A stretch of 64,000 bases of DNA from Pseudomonas sp. S09G 359 (GTDB lineage: Bacteria; Pseudomonadota; Gammaproteobacteria; Pseudomonadales; Pseudomonadaceae), in assembly GCF_002843605.1 (NCBI RefSeq), contig NZ_CP025263.1, positions 3,315,501 to 3,379,500 on the forward strand, written 5' to 3'. The notes beneath the pieces were generated by a model that was not told where the DNA came from, ran no database searches, and worked only from the letters and a program-made list of their open reading frames with translations. Positions 33,411-41,774 of this stretch are shown piece after piece (position 1 is the first letter of the stretch; each line of letters starts with the position of its first letter). Position numbers and translations under genes: made by a program.

Positions 33411-34196
33411 GGGTAGATCCTCAATCGTGCGGTTATGCAGGGTTCCTATTAGAGGTGGCGGGCGCCGATTGGTCTATCCAATTTATTGATGACTTAAAGC
33501 CACTTAATGAGATTAGAAACATCCGAAATGAGAGCAGCAATTTGACGATTGCCGTAATTGATAGTGATAATCATTGTTGTTTGTGGGGGGGGGTGTTACT
33601 TGTCTTGAGTAGAATGGTGTCGACCCGTTATTCAGGGCAATTTTCTCCGGTAGGATGCAGGGCAAATTCGTTTGTTTTGATCATGAATGGTGCTCGCAAT
33701 AATGCTTCAGGTGGAAATTACGGGCTATATAGGCGAAGTTGTCCGATTATTCCGCTGATACTATCCAAATTGGTTGGCTTTAATGAGGGGGTGGCTCGGT
33801 GGCATACGTCTTCGAAACCGCTATCCTGAGCCAGTTTTTCGGGCTGCATTTGGATCGTTTCCGGATGACGCCAGGTGATCAAGAGCTGTCGGAGCCGCTG
33901 TAGCGTCACACTGAGCTACGAGGCATCTGTTACCTAGTCTGGGCAGTCGGGAATGATGGTAACGACGTAGGTCTAGTCGCTAAAAAAATGAGCACTGTTT
34001 TGGTGCTATCGAATAATTTATTGATCTGAATCGGCCCAGGAACTGATTTTTTTGAGTGGGGTTATCCGTAAATTTTCATATTGATATCCCGATATTTTTT
34101 TTCCTAAGGTTGAGCGGTTCGTCGGCACAACACTTGCTTGGATAGCGCTGAGTCACGCCGATTAGAGCGTGAAAAAATAGCCGTGAGTGCCTTATC
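33411..34196. promoter_or_regulatory. divergent control region between antA and the AraC-type regulator
   Basis: No convincing gene in 0.79 kb. It is AT-rich and holds a run of nine G at 33585-33593, a Fur-box-like sequence at 33560-33578, and a minus-strand terminator-like hairpin AGCAC/GTGCT (33991-34007) followed on that strand by seven T. The last would end a leftward transcript that starts near the regulator gene, possibly a small RNA. Confidence 0.5.
33560..33578. promoter_or_regulatory. Fur-box-like site overlapping a rightward promoter
   Basis: The 19 bases match 16 of 19 positions of the consensus GATAATGATAATCATTATC. TTGACG at 33542-33547 and GATAAT at 33566-33571, 18 bases apart, would make a sigma70 promoter reading toward the regulator gene, with the site on its -10 box. 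Confidence 0.5.
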
Positions 34197-35207
34197 ATGC
34201 AAACGAATAGTCACGTCGTTGGTAATATTCGTGTTGATCAATTTGATTTTTCCGGCGCGCAAGCATGGATGGAGCGAATTTGCGGGCCGCATTCGCTCCG
34301 GGCAACCAAACCTCAGGATATCCGGTTTCGTCATAGTGCTAAGGTTTTTAACAGTTTTTCCACTGCGCTAGGTTTTATGGAGTATGGCGCTGACGTCACT
34401 GTAAGAATTGAAGAATCTGATTGTTTAAATAGTTACAGCCTCAGTCTCCCGTTGATGGGAGAGCAAAAGCTAATGAAAAATGGTAAGTTGTTTAACTCTT
34501 ATACAGGTAGCGGTTTAATTGTTTCTCCGCACGAAACACAAGAGTTGTGGATGGCTGGTAACTGTAGAAAACTCTCTATTGTAATTCCTCGGATGTCTAT
34601 GCGGCAGACACTTGAGGAAATGCTTCATCGTACCCTAGACGTTCCTCTTCGATTTGAACCTGTTATTGATGCAATTAACGGTGCTACAGCTTCGTGGTGG
34701 CGCTTAGTGCGAAACTTCGCAGAAGAGTTTGAGCGCGGCGGTGGTGTGTTTGAGCATGCTATATTTTCTCGAGATATTGAGGCTGCTCTGATCAAAGGTT
34801 TAATTTTGTCTCAGCGCAATAACTATAGCGACCTTATAAATGAGCACCTTCAGTGTCAGCTCCCTTATTATCTTATAAAGGCGCGAGATTATATTCACAA
34901 TAATGCTCGTGAAAATATTTGTCTGGAGGATATAGAGCGAGCTTCGGGCGTATCAAGGTTCAAGGTTTTTGATGGTTTCAAAAAGTACTTCGGTATGCCG
35001 CCTATGGCGTATCTAAAAAAATACAGGCTTACTGCCGTTCGTAGAGAGATTTTAGAGGGTGGTCCGGTTAAAAGTTTGTCACTACTTGCCACTGACTGGG
35101 GCTTCAATCACTTGGGAAGATTCGCGATTGAGTATCGTAAACTATTCAATGAAACACCGAGTTCGACATTGCATCGCGGTGAAATGAATAGGGAAAGGTT
35201 TCTCTGA
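34197..35207 (+). CDS. AraC/XylS-family regulator (AntR-like)
   Basis: 336 residues. The C-terminal AraC double HTH starts near 235: YIHNNARENICLEDIERASG, VSRFKVFDGFKKYFGMPPMA, then YLKKYRLTAVRREILEGG. The N-terminal two thirds is an AraC-binding-like cupin region (ARxS-type, with SYSLSLPLMGEQKLMKNGKL). It lies between the divergent antABC operon and the amine dehydrogenase operon, so it is the likely activator of one or both; AntR of P. aeruginosa is the nearest functional parallel. The coding sequence is visibly AT-rich compared with flanking ICE genes. Start ATG has only a weak ribosome site. Confidence 0.88.
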   Translation: MQTNSHVVGNIRVDQFDFSGAQAWMERICGPHSLRATKPQDIRFRHSAKVFNSFSTALGFMEYGADVTVRIEESDCLNSYSLSLPLMGEQKLMKNGKLFNSYTGSGLIVSPHETQELWMAGNCRKLSIVIPRMSMRQTLEEMLHRTLDVPLRFEPVIDAINGATASWWRLVRNFAEEFERGGGVFEHAIFSRDIEAALIKGLILSQRNNYSDLINEHLQCQLPYYLIKARDYIHNNARENICLEDIERASGVSRFKVFDGFKKYFGMPPMAYLKKYRLTAVRREILEGGPVKSLSLLATDWGFNHLGRFAIEYRKLFNETPSSTLHRGEMNRERFL

Positions 35208-35787
35208 TATGGGACGGCTTTTCTATGCAAGAGATCTTTGGGGGCTGGTGTCAGTGTCCGAAGCTTGCATTTCGCTATTAGCGACGTCGGATAAGAGCTC
35301 GATGTGGTGACTGAGTGACCTTTGGCTAGAAGTCACGAGAGTTCTAGTGCTATAGCCAAAGGGGTTGAGTTTGTAGAAGGGCTTTAGAGTATAGTTTCAG
35401 TCATACAGATCCATTTCTAACTGTGGCAGGTAGCGACTTAGCGAGCTACCGCGCTTAACTGTGGGGGGGATTTCTCTAAAGCTATTGCCGGTTTAAGCAT
35501 GAATTTACAAGTCGAAATCAAAATAGCGCTGACATATCTCTATAGTGCGGTGTTGAGTTGTCAAAATCGGCCGATTTTTTGGATGAGAATGAAGTATAAA
35601 TAGGATAGACGTCATAGGGGTTTTGACGTCTAATAAATTTGCATTAGTTAGATCTGTGGGTTTTAGGTGGTGCTGGGATTTGTATCTCTTGCGTGCTAAC
35701 TGCTGTCGAAAAGCATATAACTCTAGTTGATGGGTTGTTTGTCCGACTGCCTGGGAATTAAACCAATAAAGTAATGGCGAGACTTAA
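35208..35787. promoter_or_regulatory. AT-rich leader upstream of the amine dehydrogenase operon
   Basis: No gene is seen in 0.58 kb. GGTAGC and GCTACC form a 6-bp-arm inverted repeat at 35429-35450. The length suggests regulator binding sites for the operon starting at 35788, but no consensus site was recognised. Confidence 0.4.
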
Positions 35788-37248
35788 ATGACTGACAACG
35801 ATAATGACTTATTAAAGGCTACTTACAACCGTCGCCAAACCCTAAAAGGGATTGCCGCAGGCGCCACCACAGTGCTTGCCGCTTCTGTGCTGAATTCTGC
35901 GATGGCAAGTTCGATAAAGCCTGCGCCCGATGTTCCGGAAAAAACTTCGGCTGACGGGGGCTACGACACGATTATTATCGGCGGCGGTATGGCGGGGGCT
36001 ACAGCAGCAAGAGAGTTGGGAACTCGAGGCAAGAAATGCTTAGTATTAGAAGCGCGCAACCGAACAGGTGGCCGCACTTTCACTACAGAGGTCTTTGGCG
36101 AGCGTGCAGACGTTGGTGGTCAATGGATCCACTGGATCCAGCCGCATGTTTGGGCGGAAATGCAACGTTATGGTTTGCAGCTGCTTGAAACGCCAGGTGC
36201 AAGTCCAACTGCTTACGGTGTTGTGGTAAATGGTAAGCTCGAACCCTTTGATCCTGCTAAGGCCTTTGAGCTGTTAAACCTAGGCATGCAAGTGTTTAGT
36301 AAGGATGTGATTGATCTGTTTCCTCGTCCCTATGACCCAAATTTCAATCCGGACTCCTTAAAGACCGATAATATTTCTATTGCTCAGCGAATGAAACAGA
36401 TCAATGTTTCTGATGAAACCCGAGCAATTCTCGAATCTTATTTCACTACTGCTGTGAACGGCCCTATCGAGCAGGCTGGGTACTTGGATCAGATTCATTG
36501 GTATGCGCGCGCAGGCAACGATATGGATCGTCTGTTACGGGCGTGTACTCAATATAAAATTAGTACCGGTACGTCTTCGCTTATTGAATTGTTGTTTCGT
36601 GACAGTCGTGCTGAAGTAAAATTGAATACGCCAGTGCAAAAGGTGGAGCAGTCTTCGCGCGGAGTAAAAGTAACTGCGGAAAACGGCAAAACCTATTTCG
36701 CTAAGTCTTGCATCGTCGCGTTGCCTATGAACTGCTGGAACGATATTGAGTGGTTGCCTGCTCTATCTCCAGGAAAAGTAGCTGCAAGTAAAGAACGGCA
36801 CGTGGGTTCTGGTTTTGAATTGAAGGTTAAGGTTAAGGGCAACAAAGGTAGCTATCAAGGTATGGCATCCTCCGGATATCCTATCAACTTGGTATATACC
36901 GATTATATTTCTGACCATCATACCAAGTTTGTAGCTATGGGATATTCAGTGCCCGGCTTCGATGTAAACGACGACGATAATGTTCGTGAAGCATTTACTC
37001 GTTTGTTACCGGGAGCCGAAATCATGGAAAGTTTCGCCTACGACTGGAATTCCGACCCGTATTCGAAGGGGACCTGGTGCGATTACAAGCCGGGGATGTG
37101 GAGCAAGTATGGCGAGGATATGCGCAAAGACGAGGGCCGCGTGGTTTTTGCTGGCTCCGACATAGCCAATGGATGGCGGGGGTTTATCGACGGTGCGATT
37201 GAAACAGGATTGCGGGCGTCAAGAATTGTATTGAAGCAGTTGGGGTGA
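35788..37248 (+). CDS. Tat-exported flavin amine dehydrogenase, NicA2-like
   Basis: 486 residues. A twin-arginine signal is present (YNRRQTLKG at 13-21, then a hydrophobic stretch to about 40). The FAD motif IIIGGGMAGATAARELG starts at 62, EARNRTGGRTFTTEVFG follows, and GGQWIHWIQPHVWAEMQRYG closely resembles the NicA2 equivalent. The C-terminal FAD segment is DIANGWRGFIDGAIETGLRA. NicA2 of nicotine-degrading Pseudomonas uses a cytochrome c, not oxygen, as acceptor (established), and here a cytochrome c gene follows after 10 bases. So this is probably a periplasmic amine dehydrogenase; its substrate is unknown. Confidence 0.9.
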   Translation: MTDNDNDLLKATYNRRQTLKGIAAGATTVLAASVLNSAMASSIKPAPDVPEKTSADGGYDTIIIGGGMAGATAARELGTRGKKCLVLEARNRTGGRTFTTEVFGERADVGGQWIHWIQPHVWAEMQRYGLQLLETPGASPTAYGVVVNGKLEPFDPAKAFELLNLGMQVFSKDVIDLFPRPYDPNFNPDSLKTDNISIAQRMKQINVSDETRAILESYFTTAVNGPIEQAGYLDQIHWYARAGNDMDRLLRACTQYKISTGTSSLIELLFRDSRAEVKLNTPVQKVEQSSRGVKVTAENGKTYFAKSCIVALPMNCWNDIEWLPALSPGKVAASKERHVGSGFELKVKVKGNKGSYQGMASSGYPINLVYTDYISDHHTKFVAMGYSVPGFDVNDDDNVREAFTRLLPGAEIMESFAYDWNSDPYSKGTWCDYKPGMWSKYGEDMRKDEGRVVFAGSDIANGWRGFIDGAIETGLRASRIVLKQLG

Positions 37249-37258
37249 GGGGCTTCAG

Positions 37259-37630
37259 ATGAAAAAAACAACACTGGTTCTGACTTTTATGTTGGTTTCG
37301 AATTTGGCAGAAGCGGATACTGCTAACTGTTCGCCAGAGACCGCAGAAAAAGCGTGGGGGAAGTGTGCAGCTTGTCATTCTCTTGCAGAGGGTAATAACT
37401 CGATGCTGGGCCCGAACCTACATGGCGTTATTGGCCGAAAAGCGGGCTCGCTCGAGGGGTTTATTTATTCGCCAGCGATGAAGGCCTCGGATGTAGTGTT
37501 TACGATCGAGAAGCTTGATGCGTTCTTGGCCGCTCCCCAAGATGTAGTGCCTCAAACGCGTATGCCTTTTAGCGGCCTTAAAAACCCCGAAGACAGAGCG
37601 GCCGTTATCTGCAAAATAAAGTCCACTTAA
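37259..37630 (+). CDS. class I c-type cytochrome, likely acceptor of the amine dehydrogenase
   Basis: 123 residues with a Sec leader (KTTLVLTFMLVSNLAEA). The haem motif CAACH is at 36-40 and the axial Met is probably Met102 in TRMPFSG. Motif layout KCAACHSL ... GPNLHGVIGR matches small mitochondrial-type cytochromes c. Two further Cys (24 and 118) near the ends could form a disulfide. Position directly after the flavoprotein gene mirrors the nicA2-cycN pairing, which suggests it takes electrons from the flavin and passes them to the respiratory chain. Confidence 0.9.
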   Translation: MKKTTLVLTFMLVSNLAEADTANCSPETAEKAWGKCAACHSLAEGNNSMLGPNLHGVIGRKAGSLEGFIYSPAMKASDVVFTIEKLDAFLAAPQDVVPQTRMPFSGLKNPEDRAAVICKIKST

Positions 37631-37659
37631 CCTTATAAATATAGATTGGAGCACCCATT

Positions 37660-38394
37660 GTGAATAGTTTAGACAAACAGCTTGTTCTCAGTAGAAATAG
37701 GCTGGTCTCAGTGACCAGTTGGTTAGCTATTTGTTTCTGTATGTTGACAACATACTTGGCAATCCAAGCCGGTAGTTTCGAATATGAGGCCGCTGGTGAT
37801 GTTGCCGCGCAGTTGCAAGTTGGTGTCGCAGGCGCTGCCAACCTCAAATGGATGATGCTGAGCGATACGTTTGGTTTTTACCTATTTAGCATTCCTGCTG
37901 CTATTTATCTATGGATGAACTTTAAGCAGGAAAATCCGTTTCTGGTATCGCTGGCAACAGTTGCAGGCATATTTTTCGCATTGGTAGGTGCTATTGGTGC
38001 ATCGATTCTGTCTGTAGCGTGGCCTGTGCTTACGATTGCAACAGCTACCGCATCGGATCCTTCCGCCGCTCAAATTTACACGGAGCTTTTTCGTGTAATC
38101 ACCATGTTTGTTCAGGACGGCATGTGGGGGCGTTTAGAGTTCTTCCTTTCCGGGGTCTGGTACGTAGGTCTAGCGTTGGTCATTTGGCCGCACCGTAAAG
38201 GCTTCGCTACTGTAACTTTTTTGAACGGCTGTTTTGGGTTGTTATCGAGTGCTGCGAAAATACTAGATGCCGGTGAAATTGCCGGCTTGGGTCTCCAGGG
38301 TGTTCTGTACGCAACCCCTATCTGGTTCTTTTGGCTCGGCGTATTGGCTTGGAAAGGCAAATCAACTGTTGCCCAATCTTCAGGGCAGCAATAG
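37660..38394 (+). CDS. polytopic membrane protein in the amine dehydrogenase operon
   Basis: 244 residues, GTG start with GGAG upstream. Six or seven hydrophobic helices are visible, beginning with SVTSWLAICFCMLTTYLAIQ and ending with GVLYATPIWFFWLGVLAW. The layout resembles DUF4386-type proteins of unknown function. It lacks obvious transporter motifs. Being co-transcribed with the dehydrogenase and cytochrome it may be an inner-membrane electron carrier, quinone-interacting partner or permease for the oxidised product; none of these is shown by sequence. A terminator follows. Confidence 0.75.
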   Translation: MNSLDKQLVLSRNRLVSVTSWLAICFCMLTTYLAIQAGSFEYEAAGDVAAQLQVGVAGAANLKWMMLSDTFGFYLFSIPAAIYLWMNFKQENPFLVSLATVAGIFFALVGAIGASILSVAWPVLTIATATASDPSAAQIYTELFRVITMFVQDGMWGRLEFFLSGVWYVGLALVIWPHRKGFATVTFLNGCFGLLSSAAKILDAGEIAGLGLQGVLYATPIWFFWLGVLAWKGKSTVAQSSGQQ

Positions 38395-38407
38395 CTAGTT
38401 TCGCAAT

Positions 38408-38434
38408 AGGATGCTGCCACTTGCAGCATCCTTT
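38408..38434 (+). terminator. intrinsic terminator after the membrane protein gene
   Basis: AGGATGCTGC and GCAGCATCCT form a 10-bp stem with a 5-base loop, followed by TTCTCT. It separates the dehydrogenase genes from the porin gene. Confidence 0.75.
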
Positions 38435-38634
38435 CTCTCATGTGGAACCTCGTTGCAATTTACGTTAGTGATCAAGTTAAGAAGATTCATAACTACGTAA
38501 ACAGTAGTGGGGACGATTCCACTTGTTTACGCCGTTTTTTTCGATTTCCTGGGTAGCTTGAAATGATTTATTGAGGAGTGAATCGAATCTTCGATTTGCT
38601 TAAAAATAAAAAGCCTAATATGTTGAGGGTAGTT

Positions 38635-39966
38635 ATGAATACGTCTCTTCGAACCGTGTCAGTTAGTTTCTATTTTATGGCTTTTTCTCTGTGCTCTAGC
38701 GGCGTAGGCGCGTTGGAATTATATTCGGACGAAAGCTACGGGTTAAATGCCGATCTGGATGGCGGTATTGGAATTTATCATAGCCAACAAAATTATGCTC
38801 AGTCTGGAACTTTGAAGAAAGGGGGGACTGATTGGCAAGAGGCATATTTTAAGTACGGATTATCCGGTTGGGTTTCTGCGGGCGAACAGAAGCAAAAAGT
38901 GTATGGTGCTTTAAACTGGGTTAGTAGTGCGACGTTCGGCCAAGGAGATGCTGCCGGATGGACTGATGGCACAGAGCGGACTACCAAAGTCGAAGACGCA
39001 TATCTTGGCTGGAAATCGGGAAATTACTTTCCCGCGCTTGGGCTTGACGGAATTGATTTATCGTTTGGTCGGCAAAATATTGTTGTGGGCGATGGATTTC
39101 TTATTGGCGGTGACGCGCTGAACCTTGGCAAAGGGATCTCTAACGGAACTCTGAATCGTGGTGGTGCGTATTACATCACTCCACGTAAGGCGTTTGACCA
39201 GACCGCAGTCCTTCGGATCGGTGGGCGTGAAGGTTTGCGCAGTGATTTGATGTGGTTGAAGTCAGATAACCCTGCCCAAGCCAAAGCAGAGTCCTTCGTC
39301 GCCACGTTAGAAAACGTGGGTGAAAAAGGAACTGTCGGTTTCACATATATGGATGTATTGAATACCGATGATAAGTTTGATTTAATTCGTCGAAACGGAA
39401 CTAAGACCTATACCGTTAGAGGCCAAGGTAGCTTAGGCCACCCAGATCTTTTTCTTTCTGGCGAATATGCATGGCAGGACCGCCCTGCTGGCAATGAAAG
39501 TGCGTGGTATCTTGAGGCAGGTTGGAAGTTCTCGGATGTATATGGTACACCTTCTGTAAATTATCGTTACAGCCGATTCTCTGAAGGTTACGATCCTTTC
39601 TTCTTTGGAAATATTCGCGGGCTTGGAACTTGGTTTCAGGGCGAAGTGGCTTCGAATTACGCAGGCCCATTTAACTCTAATACAAGAATTCATCAGGTTG
39701 CTCTTTCATTCACCCCCGTTGAGTCGCTCTCGCTGGGTGTGCTTCTATATAATTTCGATACATTAAGTAAGAGGGCTGGAACATTTTCTAACCTTGGCGG
39801 AAATGAGGTGGATATATATGCAAGTTGGCAGGCAACTAAAGAACTTACAGTGGTGCCTTTGTTGGGTATTTATAAGCCTGATGCTTCTGATTTAGAAGGT
39901 GGTTCTCAAATCGGTACTGATCGACGTAATATTTATAGTCAGGTTCTTTTTCTCACGCATTTTTAA
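38635..39966 (+). CDS. outer-membrane porin, alginate-export/AlgE-like type
   Basis: 443 residues from the ATG at 38635; this start gives a clean signal peptide (MNTSLRTVSVSFYFMAFSLC ... GVGA) and has GAGGG upstream. A GTG at 38578 would add 19 residues. The body is rich in alternating aromatic strands (for instance GLDGIDLSFGRQNIVVGDGF) and ends in Phe, the outer-membrane barrel signature. This barrel type is often found in aromatic catabolic clusters and could admit the amine substrate. Visibly AT-rich, like its neighbours. Confidence 0.85.
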   Translation: MNTSLRTVSVSFYFMAFSLCSSGVGALELYSDESYGLNADLDGGIGIYHSQQNYAQSGTLKKGGTDWQEAYFKYGLSGWVSAGEQKQKVYGALNWVSSATFGQGDAAGWTDGTERTTKVEDAYLGWKSGNYFPALGLDGIDLSFGRQNIVVGDGFLIGGDALNLGKGISNGTLNRGGAYYITPRKAFDQTAVLRIGGREGLRSDLMWLKSDNPAQAKAESFVATLENVGEKGTVGFTYMDVLNTDDKFDLIRRNGTKTYTVRGQGSLGHPDLFLSGEYAWQDRPAGNESAWYLEAGWKFSDVYGTPSVNYRYSRFSEGYDPFFFGNIRGLGTWFQGEVASNYAGPFNSNTRIHQVALSFTPVESLSLGVLLYNFDTLSKRAGTFSNLGGNEVDIYASWQATKELTVVPLLGIYKPDASDLEGGSQIGTDRRNIYSQVLFLTHF

Positions 39967-40157
39967 GTTTTTTAAGGCGCAAGGCCCGTCCCTTTGAGGG
40001 ATGTGCCTATGCGCTGCTTATATATTCTTCTTAGGGACCCTCAAGGCTATTGAGGTTGTACGGCTATACCAGCAAACCTCGTCGATTCTTGAAGGTGACC
40101 TCTAAGTCCGACTTTCTTAATTTTTCTGTTTTAAGAGTTACAAGAGGAGGATAAAAA

Positions 40158-41087
40158 ATGGCCGTTATGATTTCACATACCAGCAATGCTCAGAAATTTC
40201 TTGAGGACGCTAGCGGCCTCACCAACAGTGCCGGCAACCCACGAGTCAAAACTCTGATTCACCGAATTCTGTGCGACTCCGTGAAAATTATCGAAGACCT
40301 TTCGGTAACTCCTGAGGAGTTTTGGAGAGCGGTTAACTACCTCAACGTTCTTGGCGTTCGTCAAGAGGCCGGTCTTTTGGTTGCAGGACTCGGTGTTGAG
40401 CATTACCTGGACCTCCTCATGGATGCTGAAGATAAGCTGGCGGGTAAGTCCGGCGGCACTCCTCGGACCATTGAAGGTCCGCTCTACGTCGCAGGTGCGC
40501 CGCTCTCGGATTTTGAGGCACGATTAGACGACGGTACCGATCTAGGTGTTGTGCTATTCATGCAAGGCCAAGTTAGAAATACCTCCGGCGAACCATTGGC
40601 AGGTGCGGTAGTTGACGTTTGGCACGCTAATACCCTCGGCACATATTCTTACTTTGATACTACTCAATCGGAGTTCAACCTTCGTCGCCGCATCGTTACC
40701 GATGCCAACGGCCGTTACCGTTTTCGTAGTATCGTTCCTTCGGGCTATGGCTGCCCCCCAGATGGCCCTACGCAGCAATTGCTGGACCAGTTGGGTCGTC
40801 ATGGCCAGCGCCCGGCGCACGTGCACTTTTTCATCTCGGCGCCCGATCATCGCCATCTGACCACGCAAATCAATTTGGATGGCGATCGGTATCTGCATGA
40901 CGATTTCGCCTACGCCACCCGTGATGAACTGATCGCGAAGATCATTTTTACCGATGATCCTGAGCGCGCTGCAGCGTATGGCATTACTGGCCGCTTCGCT
41001 GAGATCGATTTCGACTTTACGCTTCAATTATCCGATCAACCTAAAGAACAGCAACGTCACGAGCGAGTTCGCGCGCTCGAGGGGTGA
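40158..41087 (+). CDS. catA: catechol 1,2-dioxygenase
   Basis: 309 residues; AGAGGAGG precedes the ATG. Non-haem Fe(III) ligands are recognisable: Tyr in GPLYVAGAP, Tyr in GTYSYFD, and two His in RPAHVHFFIS. Intradiol cleavage of catechol gives cis,cis-muconate. Length and the N-terminal helical dimer domain fit CatA rather than chlorocatechol enzymes. It would use the catechol made by AntABC. The next pathway genes catB and catC are not in the window, so the host must supply them. Confidence 0.95.
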   Translation: MAVMISHTSNAQKFLEDASGLTNSAGNPRVKTLIHRILCDSVKIIEDLSVTPEEFWRAVNYLNVLGVRQEAGLLVAGLGVEHYLDLLMDAEDKLAGKSGGTPRTIEGPLYVAGAPLSDFEARLDDGTDLGVVLFMQGQVRNTSGEPLAGAVVDVWHANTLGTYSYFDTTQSEFNLRRRIVTDANGRYRFRSIVPSGYGCPPDGPTQQLLDQLGRHGQRPAHVHFFISAPDHRHLTTQINLDGDRYLHDDFAYATRDELIAKIIFTDDPERAAAYGITGRFAEIDFDFTLQLSDQPKEQQRHERVRALEG

Positions 41088-41236
41088 AGTCTTTGAATGC
41101 AGGGAGGCGATACGTCTCTCAACGATATATGCATTGCTTCCTATCCCGTTGTTCTTGCCACCAAATGGCTTCGTGACCTAGGCGCAAAAAAGCGAATTTC
41201 GCTTCTTCAAGATTTTTACCGAGAGAGGCTTTACCC

Positions 41237-41488
41237 ATGGGAGTTTTTGATTGGAAACACTGGCTAGTAATCCTAGCTGTAGTGATTTTGATTTTTGGGA
41301 CAAAGAAGATAAAAGGTTTGGGCGGAGACATTGGCGAAGCCATAAAGGGTTTTCGCAAATCAATGACTGACGACGAGAGTAACGAATGTTCGACGGCCTC
41401 TCAAAACGCTACGCTCGAGCAGTCTCACACCATCGACGTCAAGTCTCAAAAGGTTGGGGAACATTTTCGTAGCGATGTTCGGCCCTAG
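41237..41488 (+). CDS. tatA: stand-alone TatA/E-type translocase subunit
   Basis: 83 residues. HWLVILAVVILIFGTKKIKG gives the single helix and FG hinge, and the amphipathic helix LGGDIGEAIKGFRKSM follows, as in TatA. The polar tail is short. No tatB or tatC is nearby. The only Tat-type precursor in the window is the amine dehydrogenase five genes upstream, so this paralogue probably boosts export of that protein. Single accessory tatA genes in cargo operons are known in other systems; the pairing here is inference from context. Confidence 0.88.
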   Translation: MGVFDWKHWLVILAVVILIFGTKKIKGLGGDIGEAIKGFRKSMTDDESNECSTASQNATLEQSHTIDVKSQKVGEHFRSDVRP

Positions 41489-41774
41489 ATTCCTGTATTG
41501 AATCTAGGCGACTCACCTAGCACACCTAGGGCGATCTGCTGAATATTGTAGGCGAACATCGCCAGCACCACCGTCGAGCCGCTGGCCAGAACTAACTAAC
41601 CATGCGAAGTAACGGCGTAAAGACCAGCGGCAGTCATGAGTCAACAGTTCAAAATCACCAAGTCGGTCTCGTTAAATCGCGAGACCGGCCGGTGTAATGA
41701 CATCACCTATAAGAAGTCAGTGGCCCAGGCCACCTGATGGTCAACTGGCCGCTGTTCACTCACGAGATACTCCG
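41489..41774. other. boundary between low-GC cargo and GC-rich chemoreceptor gene
   Basis: No gene can be supported. Base composition changes within this stretch, from AT-rich cargo to GC-rich sequence, and a reverse-strand fragment near 41520-41610 can be read as a hydrophobic peptide tail, possibly a gene remnant. It may be a recombination scar. Confidence 0.4.

Noticed and set aside
33718..33909. Open frame on the minus strand between antA and the regulator, looking slightly protein-like
   Set aside because: Short, no start site, no known family; could be a remnant but cannot be supported.
35788..37248. Nicotine catabolism based on the NicA2 resemblance
   Set aside because: No pseudooxynicotine amidase, pyridine hydroxylase or maleamate genes are nearby; the similarity is at family level only.
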